From: RI-283 sp964487925
Lineage (GTDB): Bacteria; Pseudomonadota; Gammaproteobacteria; SZUA-140
Reading direction: 5' to 3'
Assembly (NCBI GenBank): GCA_964487925.1
Contig: CAZASZ010000001.1
Coordinates: forward strand, 1 to 64,000
DNA length: 64,000 nucleotides
Shown here one piece after another: positions 18,296-26,350 of the stretch. The translations under genes were made by a program, and so were the position numbers. Below the pieces are notes generated by a model, which was given only the letters and a program-made list of their open reading frames with translations, was not told where the DNA came from and searched no databases. Within the stretch, counting starts at the first letter, position 1, and every line of letters starts with the position of its first letter.

Positions 18296-19477
18296 ATGGA
18301 TTTCGTGTTTACGGCCCTGCCGCCGATCTCACTCTATATCCATTTTCCGTGGTGTATTCGCAAGTGTCCCTACTGTGATTTCAATTCGCATGAATCAGGT
18401 ACTCACGCCCCGGACGAAACGGCCTATATCGACGCCCTGATAAGGGATTTGGAGCAAGAGCTGCCCTCGGTTTGGGGACGCACCATCGAAAGCATCTTCA
18501 TTGGCGGGGGCACGCCCAGCCTGCTAGCCCCTGAATCCATCGATAAGCTACTGTCCCAGGTGCGCGCCCTGCTTCCGTTACGCCCCGAGTTAGAAATCAC
18601 GATGGAGGCCAATCCAGGGACTTTCGAGCGAGGACGTTTTATCGCTTACCGCGAGGCCGGAATCAACCGGCTATCGATAGGCGTTCAAAGCTTCGCCTCC
18701 GATGCACTGCAACGCATCGGCAGAATTCATGGCCCTTCAGAGGCCGTCGCGGCTTGTCAGGAGGCTGCGGAAGCGGGATTTTCCGGCTGGAACGTCGATC
18801 TGATGTTCGGCCTACCCGATCAGGGGTCCGAGGCTGCACTGTCAGACCTGACTCAGGCGATCGATCTGGCGCCAAGCCATATCTCTTACTATCAGCTAAC
18901 CGTAGAACCGAACACTTTATTCCATCACTCGCCCCCCCTGCTCCCAGAGGACGAGACGCTGTGGATCATGCAGATTCAGGGGCAACGGATACTACGGGAT
19001 GCAGGTTACGATCAATATGAGGTCTCGGCCTACGCCCGGGCCGGGCAGCGCTGCCGCCACAACTTGAACTACTGGGGCTTTGGCGACTACATCGGGATCG
19101 GGGCCGGAGCTCATGGCAAGATCAGCTTGGCGAACGAACAGCGGATACGGCGCTATGCCAAACAACGCCGCCCCGAGACCTATATGCGCACAGCGGGCAC
19201 ACCGAAATGTACGATCAATCCGCGTTATCTAAACGTGGCTGACACGATCTTCGAGTTCATGCTGAACGCCTTTCGGCTCAACGAGGGATTTACCGAGGAA
19301 CAGTTCAGAAGTCGCACAGGTCTGCTGGACACGCGAATCATCGACCCTGGTTTGGACAGAGCACGGGCCCTAGGTCTGATTGAAAATGCGCACGGCGCTA
19401 TCCGCGCATCCGAGCTAGGCCGCCGTCACCTCAACGAGTTGTTGCTGCTCTTTCTACCTGACACCCCGTCCGTCTGA
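18296..19477 (+). CDS. hemW: HemW, radical SAM heme chaperone
   Basis: 393 residues from the ATG at 18296, which places the family start ISLYIHFPWCIRKCPYCDFNSHE near the N-terminus; a TTG at 18203 would add an unrelated leader. The CX3CX2C cluster motif is followed by HemW-specific segments SIFIGGGTPSLL, EITMEANPGTFE, INRLSIGVQSF, NVDLMFGLPDQ and HISYYQLTVEPNT. HemW lacks the fourth cysteine of coproporphyrinogen dehydrogenase HemN and is thought to insert heme into respiratory proteins. Confidence 0.92.
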   Translation: MDFVFTALPPISLYIHFPWCIRKCPYCDFNSHESGTHAPDETAYIDALIRDLEQELPSVWGRTIESIFIGGGTPSLLAPESIDKLLSQVRALLPLRPELEITMEANPGTFERGRFIAYREAGINRLSIGVQSFASDALQRIGRIHGPSEAVAACQEAAEAGFSGWNVDLMFGLPDQGSEAALSDLTQAIDLAPSHISYYQLTVEPNTLFHHSPPLLPEDETLWIMQIQGQRILRDAGYDQYEVSAYARAGQRCRHNLNYWGFGDYIGIGAGAHGKISLANEQRIRRYAKQRRPETYMRTAGTPKCTINPRYLNVADTIFEFMLNAFRLNEGFTEEQFRSRTGLLDTRIIDPGLDRARALGLIENAHGAIRASELGRRHLNELLLLFLPDTPSV

Positions 19478-19504
19478 GTGGGCGGGGAATTCCTGACTAA
19501 CGCA

Positions 19505-20506
19505 CTAAAAATACATGGTCACACGCACACCAAACCGAAAACCATCGAATCGTAAATTGATAGGGCGATAAAAATTCTCCCGTGTCGTGATGTCACGGAC
19601 GTCTTCGGGAGTCGCCGTGGGACTAAGATAGGACAGGTTTCCATTACCCGTAGCGAGGCCCGGTAGTCCGGTCAGATCCGCCTGATCGTTGTCGGCCAAG
19701 TCGTTGGTGAACTTGACATCCCTGATCTGAAAGTCCCGGTCGCCCATCAGATAACCGCCCTCGATACCCAAGGAAAACCAGTCTGTCAGCATCCATTCGA
19801 CGCCGCCCCCGATCTGCGCCATGAAGACAGATGCCGTCTGCCCCTGCATCACGAGATCACGCCGCACCCCGAGGAGATCGGGAATTGGGCTCTCTACAAA
19901 CCGAAAGACAAAGTCCTCTCGATAATCAATATCGAAAACCTCGTGCAGGGATAGGCGGCTATACAGCTTCAACTTGCCCTCGGTGCGAAAATCATGGCGC
20001 CACCCGAAGGTGTATTCGGTGTAGGAAATACGACCGCGCCGTTCGCTGTCCACCACGTTTCTCGCAAAATACTGCTGCAACGGCAAATTTCCCTGAGTGA
20101 CGTTCAGTGCGGTCTTCTCCCAAGACCCCAAACCGAAGATCAGCGCGTTCCGTGGCGTCGCATGCCAGGCAAACTCGAAGGCTCCATAAACGCCGATTTT
20201 GACCGGTTCGACTCGGTTGCTGTAGACGAACGGGATGATCTCGCTCTTGTTCGTATCTACGACCTGAGAATCCGAAGACGTCGTTTGGCCACCTTCGCGG
20301 ATAAGCACGGTCGCATCACCGAGCAGATCGGCCTGAAGGAGGCCATCATCAACTGCATTGAGCTGAGGCAGGTGCCCCCCCAGAACCAGGGAAAAGCTCC
20401 AATAGGGATCTTCGTCCGCGAAACACAGCGACGGACTCAACAGCGCCAGGGCGACAACAGTCCTCCCAACGCGACCGGAGCACCATTGGACGCGCTTAGG
20501 TTGCAT
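19505..20506 (-). CDS. Outer membrane beta-barrel protein, function unknown
   Basis: 333 residues from the ATG at 20506 (GGAG at proper distance), then a signal peptide ending LCFADEDP. The mature chain alternates hydrophobic and polar residues with aromatic girdles (WSFSLVLGGH, YTEYTFGWRHDF, KLKLYSRLSLHEVFDI, WFSLGIEGGYLMGDRDFQ) and finishes in a C-terminal aromatic residue (FRFGVRVTMYF), as outer-membrane barrels do. I do not recognise the family. It is 19 bp downstream of the MMPL transporter gene and on the same strand, so it is probably the last gene of that envelope cluster. Confidence 0.78.
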   Translation of the reverse strand: MQPKRVQWCSGRVGRTVVALALLSPSLCFADEDPYWSFSLVLGGHLPQLNAVDDGLLQADLLGDATVLIREGGQTTSSDSQVVDTNKSEIIPFVYSNRVEPVKIGVYGAFEFAWHATPRNALIFGLGSWEKTALNVTQGNLPLQQYFARNVVDSERRGRISYTEYTFGWRHDFRTEGKLKLYSRLSLHEVFDIDYREDFVFRFVESPIPDLLGVRRDLVMQGQTASVFMAQIGGGVEWMLTDWFSLGIEGGYLMGDRDFQIRDVKFTNDLADNDQADLTGLPGLATGNGNLSYLSPTATPEDVRDITTRENFYRPINLRFDGFRFGVRVTMYF

Positions 20507-20561
20507 CAAACTCCGACCCATTACAATGACCATGGAGCCCACTATGCATCATTATCTGGCC

Positions 20562-23138
20562 TTAGCCGCCCTTGCCCTGCAGTCGCCCTATGGCCCGAAA
20601 ATGGGGCTTGAAATAGGACAGTGTCAGGGGCAAGACCAACAGCGCTGCGACGCAAGAGGCCACCATATAGGTGGCGACGAAATAGCCCAGTTTTGCATTG
20701 GGCGGAAATTGTGAAAGCCCGAGAATCAGGAAGCCTGCAGTCACAACCGCCGCATTGAAGACGATCGGCTTTCCGACGCCCCGTACGGCTGACAACGTGG
20801 CCTTGTCGGCGTCCGCCTTGCGTTCACGGTCATAGGCGTACCGATAGACAAAATGGACGGCGTAATCGACACCCACACCGATTGCCACGCCAGCCGCCAG
20901 TACTGTGGAGACATCGAGCGGAATCCCTAACCAACCCGCACCGCCTGCGACCCAAAGGGTCGTCAAGGCGACAGGAAGGACTGTGAATATGGCGGCTACC
21001 GGCGACCGAAATAACAACATCGCCACCAGAAATATACCGACCTTCGAGAGCATGATCGCCATGACCTGACTCTTGATCAGGAGGTCGGCCCATATATAGG
21101 CATTATTGGCCGATCCGGCAAAATTGACGGTAACCCCCGTCCCTGCGAATTCCTGCTTAGCAAACGCACGCACGTCATTGATCACCGCCATAAGTCGCTG
21201 AGTGTGATCTGTCTTGATCGCAAAGGTGATATTGGCCCGCTGGTCATTATAGTCGATGACGGAATTGAGCAGCTCCGGGCGCCCCGATAGCGACAATAGA
21301 TAAAAATAGGCGCCGACCTCTTCCGCGCTGGTCGGTAATACATCGTATTTAGGATCATCTGCGTGAAAGGTCTTGTTCGTACTCTTTAGATAATCCACGA
21401 TCGAGAGCGCCCCGCCGACATCGGGCTTCGCCTTCATGAAGTCCTGCATGCGCTCAATTTTCTTGAGCAGCTCCGGCGATTTGAGACCACCTTCCTGCTG
21501 ACTGTCCAGAACCACATTCAAGAAAACCGTGCCGTTGAATTTTTCATTAAGCACAGTATTCGACAGTTCGACCTCACTGCCCTTTTTGAAATCGCTGATC
21601 CAGCTCGAGTCGACATAGAGTCGCGTGGCGCCAATGCCCAGCAATACCGTCACCAAGGTAATCACAATCCCGGATATCGCGCGCTTCTCCATCAGCATGC
21701 GCGCAAGAGCGGTCAGGACACGCGTGATCAATCCAGCCTCGGAATGCACGCGCATAGAGCGCCGACGCTGCAGATAGGAACTGACATGTGGTTTGAGTAT
21801 GGTCAGCGCCGCAGGCATCAGCAGAACCGAGACCAGCCAACAAAACAAGATACCGAGTGCGGTAAAAACACCGAATATACGGAACGGGGGCATCTCCGCC
21901 CACCAGAGCGAAAGGAAACCGGCACCCGTCGTCAACGTAGTCACGAGCAGGGGCACACCGAGCTTACTCATGAGCTGCGCCACGATGACACGATTGTCCT
22001 TGTGCTTGCCATCGATGACAATGTCTTCATAGTGACTCAATATGTGCAAGGCATCGCCGATACCTACCGCCACGAGGATGACCGGCAACATCGTGGAAAT
22101 CGTATATAGGGGGACACCCAAGGCCGCCATCAGCCCCATGGTCCAGGTTATCGAAATCGCGACCACGAGCAAGGGCAACAAGACCCCGCGCAGATTGCGA
22201 AACAGGAAAAACAATACGACGACAACCGTAATTGTCAGGAGCGGGATCATGAGCTTGGTGTCCTTAAGCGCATATTGCCCCGAGGTCACCTCGATGACCG
22301 GGCGACCGGCCATATAGAAATAATCACCATTACCGGCCGGGCGATCGCTTATCTCTGAATCACCCCACCATTGCTGACCACCGGACGAGGGCCATTCACC
22401 GTCCTTGCCCTCTTTCTTGGCCTCTGTCTTCTTCGTATCGGTAGCCGACTTATCGCCTGAGGCGCCCGACTGACCCTGGGTCCATTTATTGCCCTTCCAG
22501 TCGCCCCCACCATTGCCAGGCCAGGCGTCACCGCTTGCACCGTTAGCCGCGCCCTGCGCGAGCTCTCCCGAAAGGATCCCCTTGATCTGAAAATACGACT
22601 GATAGCGGTTGTTGATACCTTCCTTGATCTTGGCGCGGATCATGGTTGCCTTCCCGTCCGCTGAAACCAGATTGCCGACGAAGAGATCGGGATGGGAGTA
22701 GACACGCGCCTTGAGCGCCTCCATACCGGCATCATCGGTAGGGACAGATGGCATGAGGGGCACGTTGTTGATGGCCTCATCGGTACCACTAAAGATCGAC
22801 GCGGTCGCTAGGGAATCAACGTCGAGCTCGCGATAGGCCGCCACACCCGGGAGCTTGGCAATCTTGCTCGTGATCCTGGCGACTCGCTCCAAGGTATCCT
22901 TGTTGAACACACCCTTTTCGTTGACGATCGCGATAATAATGGCGTCCCTCGCCCCAAATACGTCCGCGACATAGGCGTCATATTTGATTGCCGGGTGATC
23001 CTTTGGGAAATAGACACGGGCATCGGTTTCCCATTTCAGACCGTCAAACTGCGCTAAAGCGGCGATCGTCAAAACGGCAACGATGGCAAGCGTCACCGCA
23101 GGAAATCGAATTGGCAGGCTATGGAACCATTTCAACAT
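20562..23138 (-). CDS. MMPL/RND-superfamily transporter with a Trp/Gly-rich periplasmic insert
   Basis: 858 residues. The chain has an N-terminal membrane helix, a large first periplasmic loop (about 35-290), a cluster of five to six helices with RND motif VGIGDALHILSHYEDIV, a second loop (about 505-680), and a final helix cluster with GVAIGVGVDYAVHFVYRYAYDRERK. These GxxxD segments are the proton-relay helices of MMPL/HpnN-like proteins, which move lipids, hopanoids or other hydrophobics. Residues about 195-270 in the first loop are a low-complexity insert with DAWPGN, DWKGNKW (213-219), a charged stretch and QQWWGD. AAGGGGAAG precedes the start. Neighbouring LolA-like and barrel genes suggest envelope export of a lipid-like substrate. 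Confidence 0.88.
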   Translation of the reverse strand: MLKWFHSLPIRFPAVTLAIVAVLTIAALAQFDGLKWETDARVYFPKDHPAIKYDAYVADVFGARDAIIIAIVNEKGVFNKDTLERVARITSKIAKLPGVAAYRELDVDSLATASIFSGTDEAINNVPLMPSVPTDDAGMEALKARVYSHPDLFVGNLVSADGKATMIRAKIKEGINNRYQSYFQIKGILSGELAQGAANGASGDAWPGNGGGDWKGNKWTQGQSGASGDKSATDTKKTEAKKEGKDGEWPSSGGQQWWGDSEISDRPAGNGDYFYMAGRPVIEVTSGQYALKDTKLMIPLLTITVVVVLFFLFRNLRGVLLPLLVVAISITWTMGLMAALGVPLYTISTMLPVILVAVGIGDALHILSHYEDIVIDGKHKDNRVIVAQLMSKLGVPLLVTTLTTGAGFLSLWWAEMPPFRIFGVFTALGILFCWLVSVLLMPAALTILKPHVSSYLQRRRSMRVHSEAGLITRVLTALARMLMEKRAISGIVITLVTVLLGIGATRLYVDSSWISDFKKGSEVELSNTVLNEKFNGTVFLNVVLDSQQEGGLKSPELLKKIERMQDFMKAKPDVGGALSIVDYLKSTNKTFHADDPKYDVLPTSAEEVGAYFYLLSLSGRPELLNSVIDYNDQRANITFAIKTDHTQRLMAVINDVRAFAKQEFAGTGVTVNFAGSANNAYIWADLLIKSQVMAIMLSKVGIFLVAMLLFRSPVAAIFTVLPVALTTLWVAGGAGWLGIPLDVSTVLAAGVAIGVGVDYAVHFVYRYAYDRERKADADKATLSAVRGVGKPIVFNAAVVTAGFLILGLSQFPPNAKLGYFVATYMVASCVAALLVLPLTLSYFKPHFRAIGRLQGKGG

Positions 23139-23351
23139 GTTCTTCCCCTTATCATTAAAGTGGCGATCTGTAACAGCTCAACAATAACGGCATTACTCGT
23201 AATTGATGCGGCCAGATTGGTGCAACTCATACATGGCCAACAGCGGTGTCTCCCCGCGTGACGCATTGCTACGGCCGACTAACCCGGCATTTGGATTTAT
23301 GCCCGGTCAAAATCTACAATCCGCTGGCCGCATATGCCCGTTCCATTTCCA

Positions 23352-24986
23352 TCAGAACGTATATTTGAATTCCATGAACAAGCGATCATTGTCACGAAAG
23401 TTTCCTATGAACTGAAACTGCTGAGTGATCGCAAAGATATCCGTGGCCTTGCCATTCCGTGTCCCCACGCCGAGTTGCGAACGCTTCCCATAAAACAGAT
23501 CAAATCCCGTCGACACCTGAACATGTCCGGTCACATCAAACGTGACCTTGGGTTTCAGGTATACCTCTTGCTGATTGAATAGGACGATGGCCAATAAGGT
23601 GAACACCGCGTTATCTTCCGGCATCGGATGGCGGACAAACAGATTAAAGCTCGTGTCAAACTTGTCCTGGATTAACGCCTTATCATAATTCAAGATGATC
23701 CATTGCATGATCCCCGGCGAAAAATCGGTCTTCCACAGGCTGAAGTCCAGACCAACTCCCCAGCGGATATGATTGCGCCGAAGCTCACCCAAGTTATCAA
23801 TAAAACCGTCATTGTCTCGGTCTACAATACCGAGACCAAAATATTTGTCCTTTACGTAGGCGAACTCGCCCTTGATCACCTGGCCATAGAACGGACGCTG
23901 AAAGGTGCTGCCCAAGATATGGATTCGAGTATATTTTGGCGTAAATGGATTGAGTCCGGTGAGATCTGGGTTATCGATAAGGATATGCCGAAACACCACC
24001 GGGAAGTCATCCCAAGTATAGAAATAGCTAAGGGTAAGATCGGTGTCCAAGATCGTCTTTTGTATCTTGAAACCCAATTCACTGTTTTCCAGCTTGTAGT
24101 TCTCTGGGTAAGTGGTCCCGGGCACGGTCTGCAAGAGTTCCCACTCCGAACCGGAAGGCGCTGGTCTATGGAATTTTAACTCGGGTATGAATATTAACTG
24201 GTAGTTGGTCGAATCACCGTAATAGTCAAGCTTCGCTGACCACAGCGGAATACGATAGTCAATGAGGTCAGGCAGGATCAGTTCGCGAAAATTCATCGGG
24301 TTGATCTCATCGACGATGCGGACTCCAGTCAATACACCCCAAATAATGTATTGCTTGCCGAGGCGCAGGTCGTAGTTGTCACCGAACACATCCAGGTAAA
24401 GCTCGCGAAACGTGGCGACCGAGGAATCCTTTTCCTCCTGCAGTCCCTCTATGAAATTCAGCGGTTGCAGCGAGTCCCGCTCGGCCCTCGCGGTGATTGT
24501 ATCGTAGTCGAAGAACTGGTAGACACTGTCCACATAGGCCCAGGCGCTGGCGCCAATCTCGTAGGTGTCGTTGATAGCATAACGACCCTTGAGATAGACG
24601 ATGTTGCGCATCTTGGTGAATGAGCGCGGCTCCTTGAAACGATAGGCGGTCTCGTTCTTGAGATAACCGCTGAGGTGAAGGGTGTCGCTGAAATCCTTGA
24701 GTTTGGTAAAGCCATCTTCCCAAATCGAACCGTTCCACGGTCTTGGTGAAATCAGACCGTTCTCCCAGATTGAAGTGGTCTTGGGCTTTGGTTTAATCGG
24801 GCCGGGTTCCACGATCACGGTGTTCGCAGGCTTTGGTTTGATCAGACCGCTCTCCCAGATCGATGCTGCTTGCGCAGGTTTTTTCGCGGCGCAAAACAGT
24901 AGGACGACGAGCGTCACGGGGAAACTATAAGTAAGGAAGAGTCGATATTTGGAGCGCAAGTTACCCACTAGCCTGTAGAATGCCAA
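23352..24986 (-). CDS. DUF1302-like outer membrane protein with N-terminal repeats
   Basis: 544 residues. The only usable start is a TTG at 24986, because the frame is closed a few codons upstream and no early ATG exists. A signal peptide (to about residue 40, KKPAQA) is followed by four 15-residue repeats (42-101) and then a barrel-like domain. LRLGKQYIIWGVLTGVRIVDEINPMNFRELILPDLIDYRIPLW is the DUF1302 signature found in outer-membrane proteins beside MMPL and LolA-like genes. The last residues FMEFKYTF end in Phe, as in barrels. The gene looks more AT-rich than its neighbours. Likely a porin-like exit or acceptor for the MMPL substrate; function unproven. Confidence 0.82.
   Translation of the reverse strand: MAFYRLVGNLRSKYRLFLTYSFPVTLVVLLFCAAKKPAQAASIWESGLIKPKPANTVIVEPGPIKPKPKTTSIWENGLISPRPWNGSIWEDGFTKLKDFSDTLHLSGYLKNETAYRFKEPRSFTKMRNIVYLKGRYAINDTYEIGASAWAYVDSVYQFFDYDTITARAERDSLQPLNFIEGLQEEKDSSVATFRELYLDVFGDNYDLRLGKQYIIWGVLTGVRIVDEINPMNFRELILPDLIDYRIPLWSAKLDYYGDSTNYQLIFIPELKFHRPAPSGSEWELLQTVPGTTYPENYKLENSELGFKIQKTILDTDLTLSYFYTWDDFPVVFRHILIDNPDLTGLNPFTPKYTRIHILGSTFQRPFYGQVIKGEFAYVKDKYFGLGIVDRDNDGFIDNLGELRRNHIRWGVGLDFSLWKTDFSPGIMQWIILNYDKALIQDKFDTSFNLFVRHPMPEDNAVFTLLAIVLFNQQEVYLKPKVTFDVTGHVQVSTGFDLFYGKRSQLGVGTRNGKATDIFAITQQFQFIGNFRDNDRLFMEFKYTF
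24684..24863 (-). repeat. Four tandem 45-bp units encoding 15-residue repeats
   Basis: Within the DUF1302-like gene, residues 42-56, 57-71, 72-86 and 87-101 align without gaps: SIWESGLIKPKPANT, VIVEPGPIKPKPKTT, SIWENGLISPRPWNG and SIWEDGFTKLKDFSD. The consensus is SIWExGLIKPKPxxT. The segment begins immediately after the predicted signal-peptide cleavage site and ends where the barrel domain begins. The repeats have diverged in DNA sequence, so they are not a recent slippage event. Confidence 0.85.
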
Positions 24987-25152
24987 GAGAGATCGCGGTT
25001 CATGGCCTATTTATCCGCAGCATGCCAGTATACCTGAAGTCACTTAGTCAATACTTAACCAGGTGGCCGCCTCAGAGGTAGGTAGACGACGAGTAAATAC
25101 GACGCGGGGAAGCGCTTACACCATGTAATGCTGCACTCACCCAATATCATGG

Positions 25153-25214
25153 CGCCGGGGACCATTGACCCCGGCGAGACGTACGCGTGAGCGGGCAATG
25201 GCTACATCGCCCGC
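25153..25214 (-). other. Two tandem strong stem-loops between the LolA-like and DUF1302-like genes
   Basis: An 8-bp perfect stem (CGCCGGGG at 25153-25160 with CCCCGGCG at 25169-25176) follows a 10-bp stem with one G-U pair (arms 25191-25200 and 25205-25214) and a four-base loop. In mRNA of the leftward genes both would form just after the LolA-like stop. Neither is followed by a U tract, so they look like mRNA-stabilising or processing hairpins rather than intrinsic terminators. Confidence 0.55.
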
Positions 25215-25243
25215 ACCGCGATAACTAGTCTGGCCGCAACGCC

Positions 25244-26101
25244 TTACCGGACTCCGCGCTTCATGGTGCGCTCGGTAAACAGACGGTGGCTAAGATCGAC
25301 GTCGATCTCGACGTCGCGGATCTCGAATACCGACGTGTGACCGGATTGAAGGTTGTCTATCGTCGCGCGATCCCACACCCAGGCATTATCAACCTTCTGC
25401 CAGGACATCTTTTGCACTTTGAGCAGCGCGCCATGGGTATCAAAGTACTCGATACGGGTCTTGTTGCAGTCTTTCCAGTCAGGTGCGGCCTGGTACCAAG
25501 AGACCTCCTTGCTGTATAGGGGACTTTCGCCGCTCGGTATCGTCTCAATGACATAATACGTCTTACCGTCGGCCTGCTCCTCACGCAACAGACTATGCGT
25601 ATCGTCCTCTGGCAGATGCGTATCGATATCATAATAGGTCATCTCGGAACCGAGGAAGCTGTCCCCAGGGTCACGCACGGACACCCTGCGAATGGTCTTC
25701 AGGCTGGGTAGATAAAGCCACTGTTCCGCACTCCGATGGAGCTTGGGCAGATAGTTCCAGCGCATAAATGCCGTCCCCTTGGCGTCCAGCGGAAACTCGG
25801 TGAACAGGACCATTTTGTCGAGGATATCGTCTTCGCCCTTGTTATCGATCCAATAGCGACGATAGACGCGGCGTTTCTCGTTCCCCTCGGCGTCACGCAG
25901 TATTACGGTCATTCGGCTACGCTGATCCTTGCCAAGCGGGGTCCCGATATCGCAACGCTGAATAATCTCACCCGGAGAAGGCGCTGCGGCAACGGCCTGG
26001 CCGTTGAACACAAGCAACGCCGCGATTGCCGCGACGCCAGCCGACAGCCTCCGTAAAATATTGTTGGATGGCAACGGATTTGGGGTCAATCTGCAATTCA
26101 T
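25244..26101 (-). CDS. LolA-like periplasmic protein (outer membrane lipoprotein-sorting family)
   Basis: 285 residues from the ATG at 26101 (AGGAG upstream); a longer frame to 26146 lacks a ribosome site. A signal peptide (to about residue 38, AVAAAP) leads into the LolA_like domain: MTVILRDAEGNEKRRVYRRYWIDNKGEDDILDKMVLFTEF, then FMRWNYLPKLHRSAEQWLYLPSLKTIRRVS and GSEMTYYDID. This family differs from the true Lol carrier and is regularly encoded with MMPL/RND transporters; it probably ferries a hydrophobic molecule across the periplasm. It is first in the order LolA-like, DUF1302-like, MMPL, barrel. Confidence 0.88.
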   Translation of the reverse strand: MNCRLTPNPLPSNNILRRLSAGVAAIAALLVFNGQAVAAAPSPGEIIQRCDIGTPLGKDQRSRMTVILRDAEGNEKRRVYRRYWIDNKGEDDILDKMVLFTEFPLDAKGTAFMRWNYLPKLHRSAEQWLYLPSLKTIRRVSVRDPGDSFLGSEMTYYDIDTHLPEDDTHSLLREEQADGKTYYVIETIPSGESPLYSKEVSWYQAAPDWKDCNKTRIEYFDTHGALLKVQKMSWQKVDNAWVWDRATIDNLQSGHTSVFEIRDVEIDVDLSHRLFTERTMKRGVR

Positions 26102-26270
26102 CGTTTGGGCTCCTGATTTCAGCTCGATGTCGGATAGGCAATACAAAAACGGAAGATATCACAACCTTGGGGCCGGGTCACGATCGTGCAGGGCCCATTG
26201 GTTGCGCTCGTCATAGTAGCGGCATCACCACCATATGACTTTGAGGATACTCCGACAAAAAACGGAAAAT

Positions 26271-26294
26271 AAAAAAGGGGGGCCGAAGCCCCCC
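26271..26294 (-). terminator. Rho-independent terminator of the secreted-protein gene
   Basis: On the reverse strand, GGGGGGC-TTCG-GCCCCCC forms a 7-bp GC stem with a UUCG-type tetraloop, followed by six T residues (plus-strand A run 26271-26276). It lies 57 bp beyond the stop of the gene at 26351-27394 and separates it from the LolA-like cluster. Confidence 0.93.
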
Positions 26295-26350
26295 TCTCAA
26301 TACTTCCCCACACGTTAGGTACGCGTGGCGATCATCAGGTCAAGAAGACC

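Noticed and set aside
25153..25176. 8-bp GC stem as an intrinsic terminator of the LolA-like gene
   Set aside because: No U tract follows on the reverse strand.
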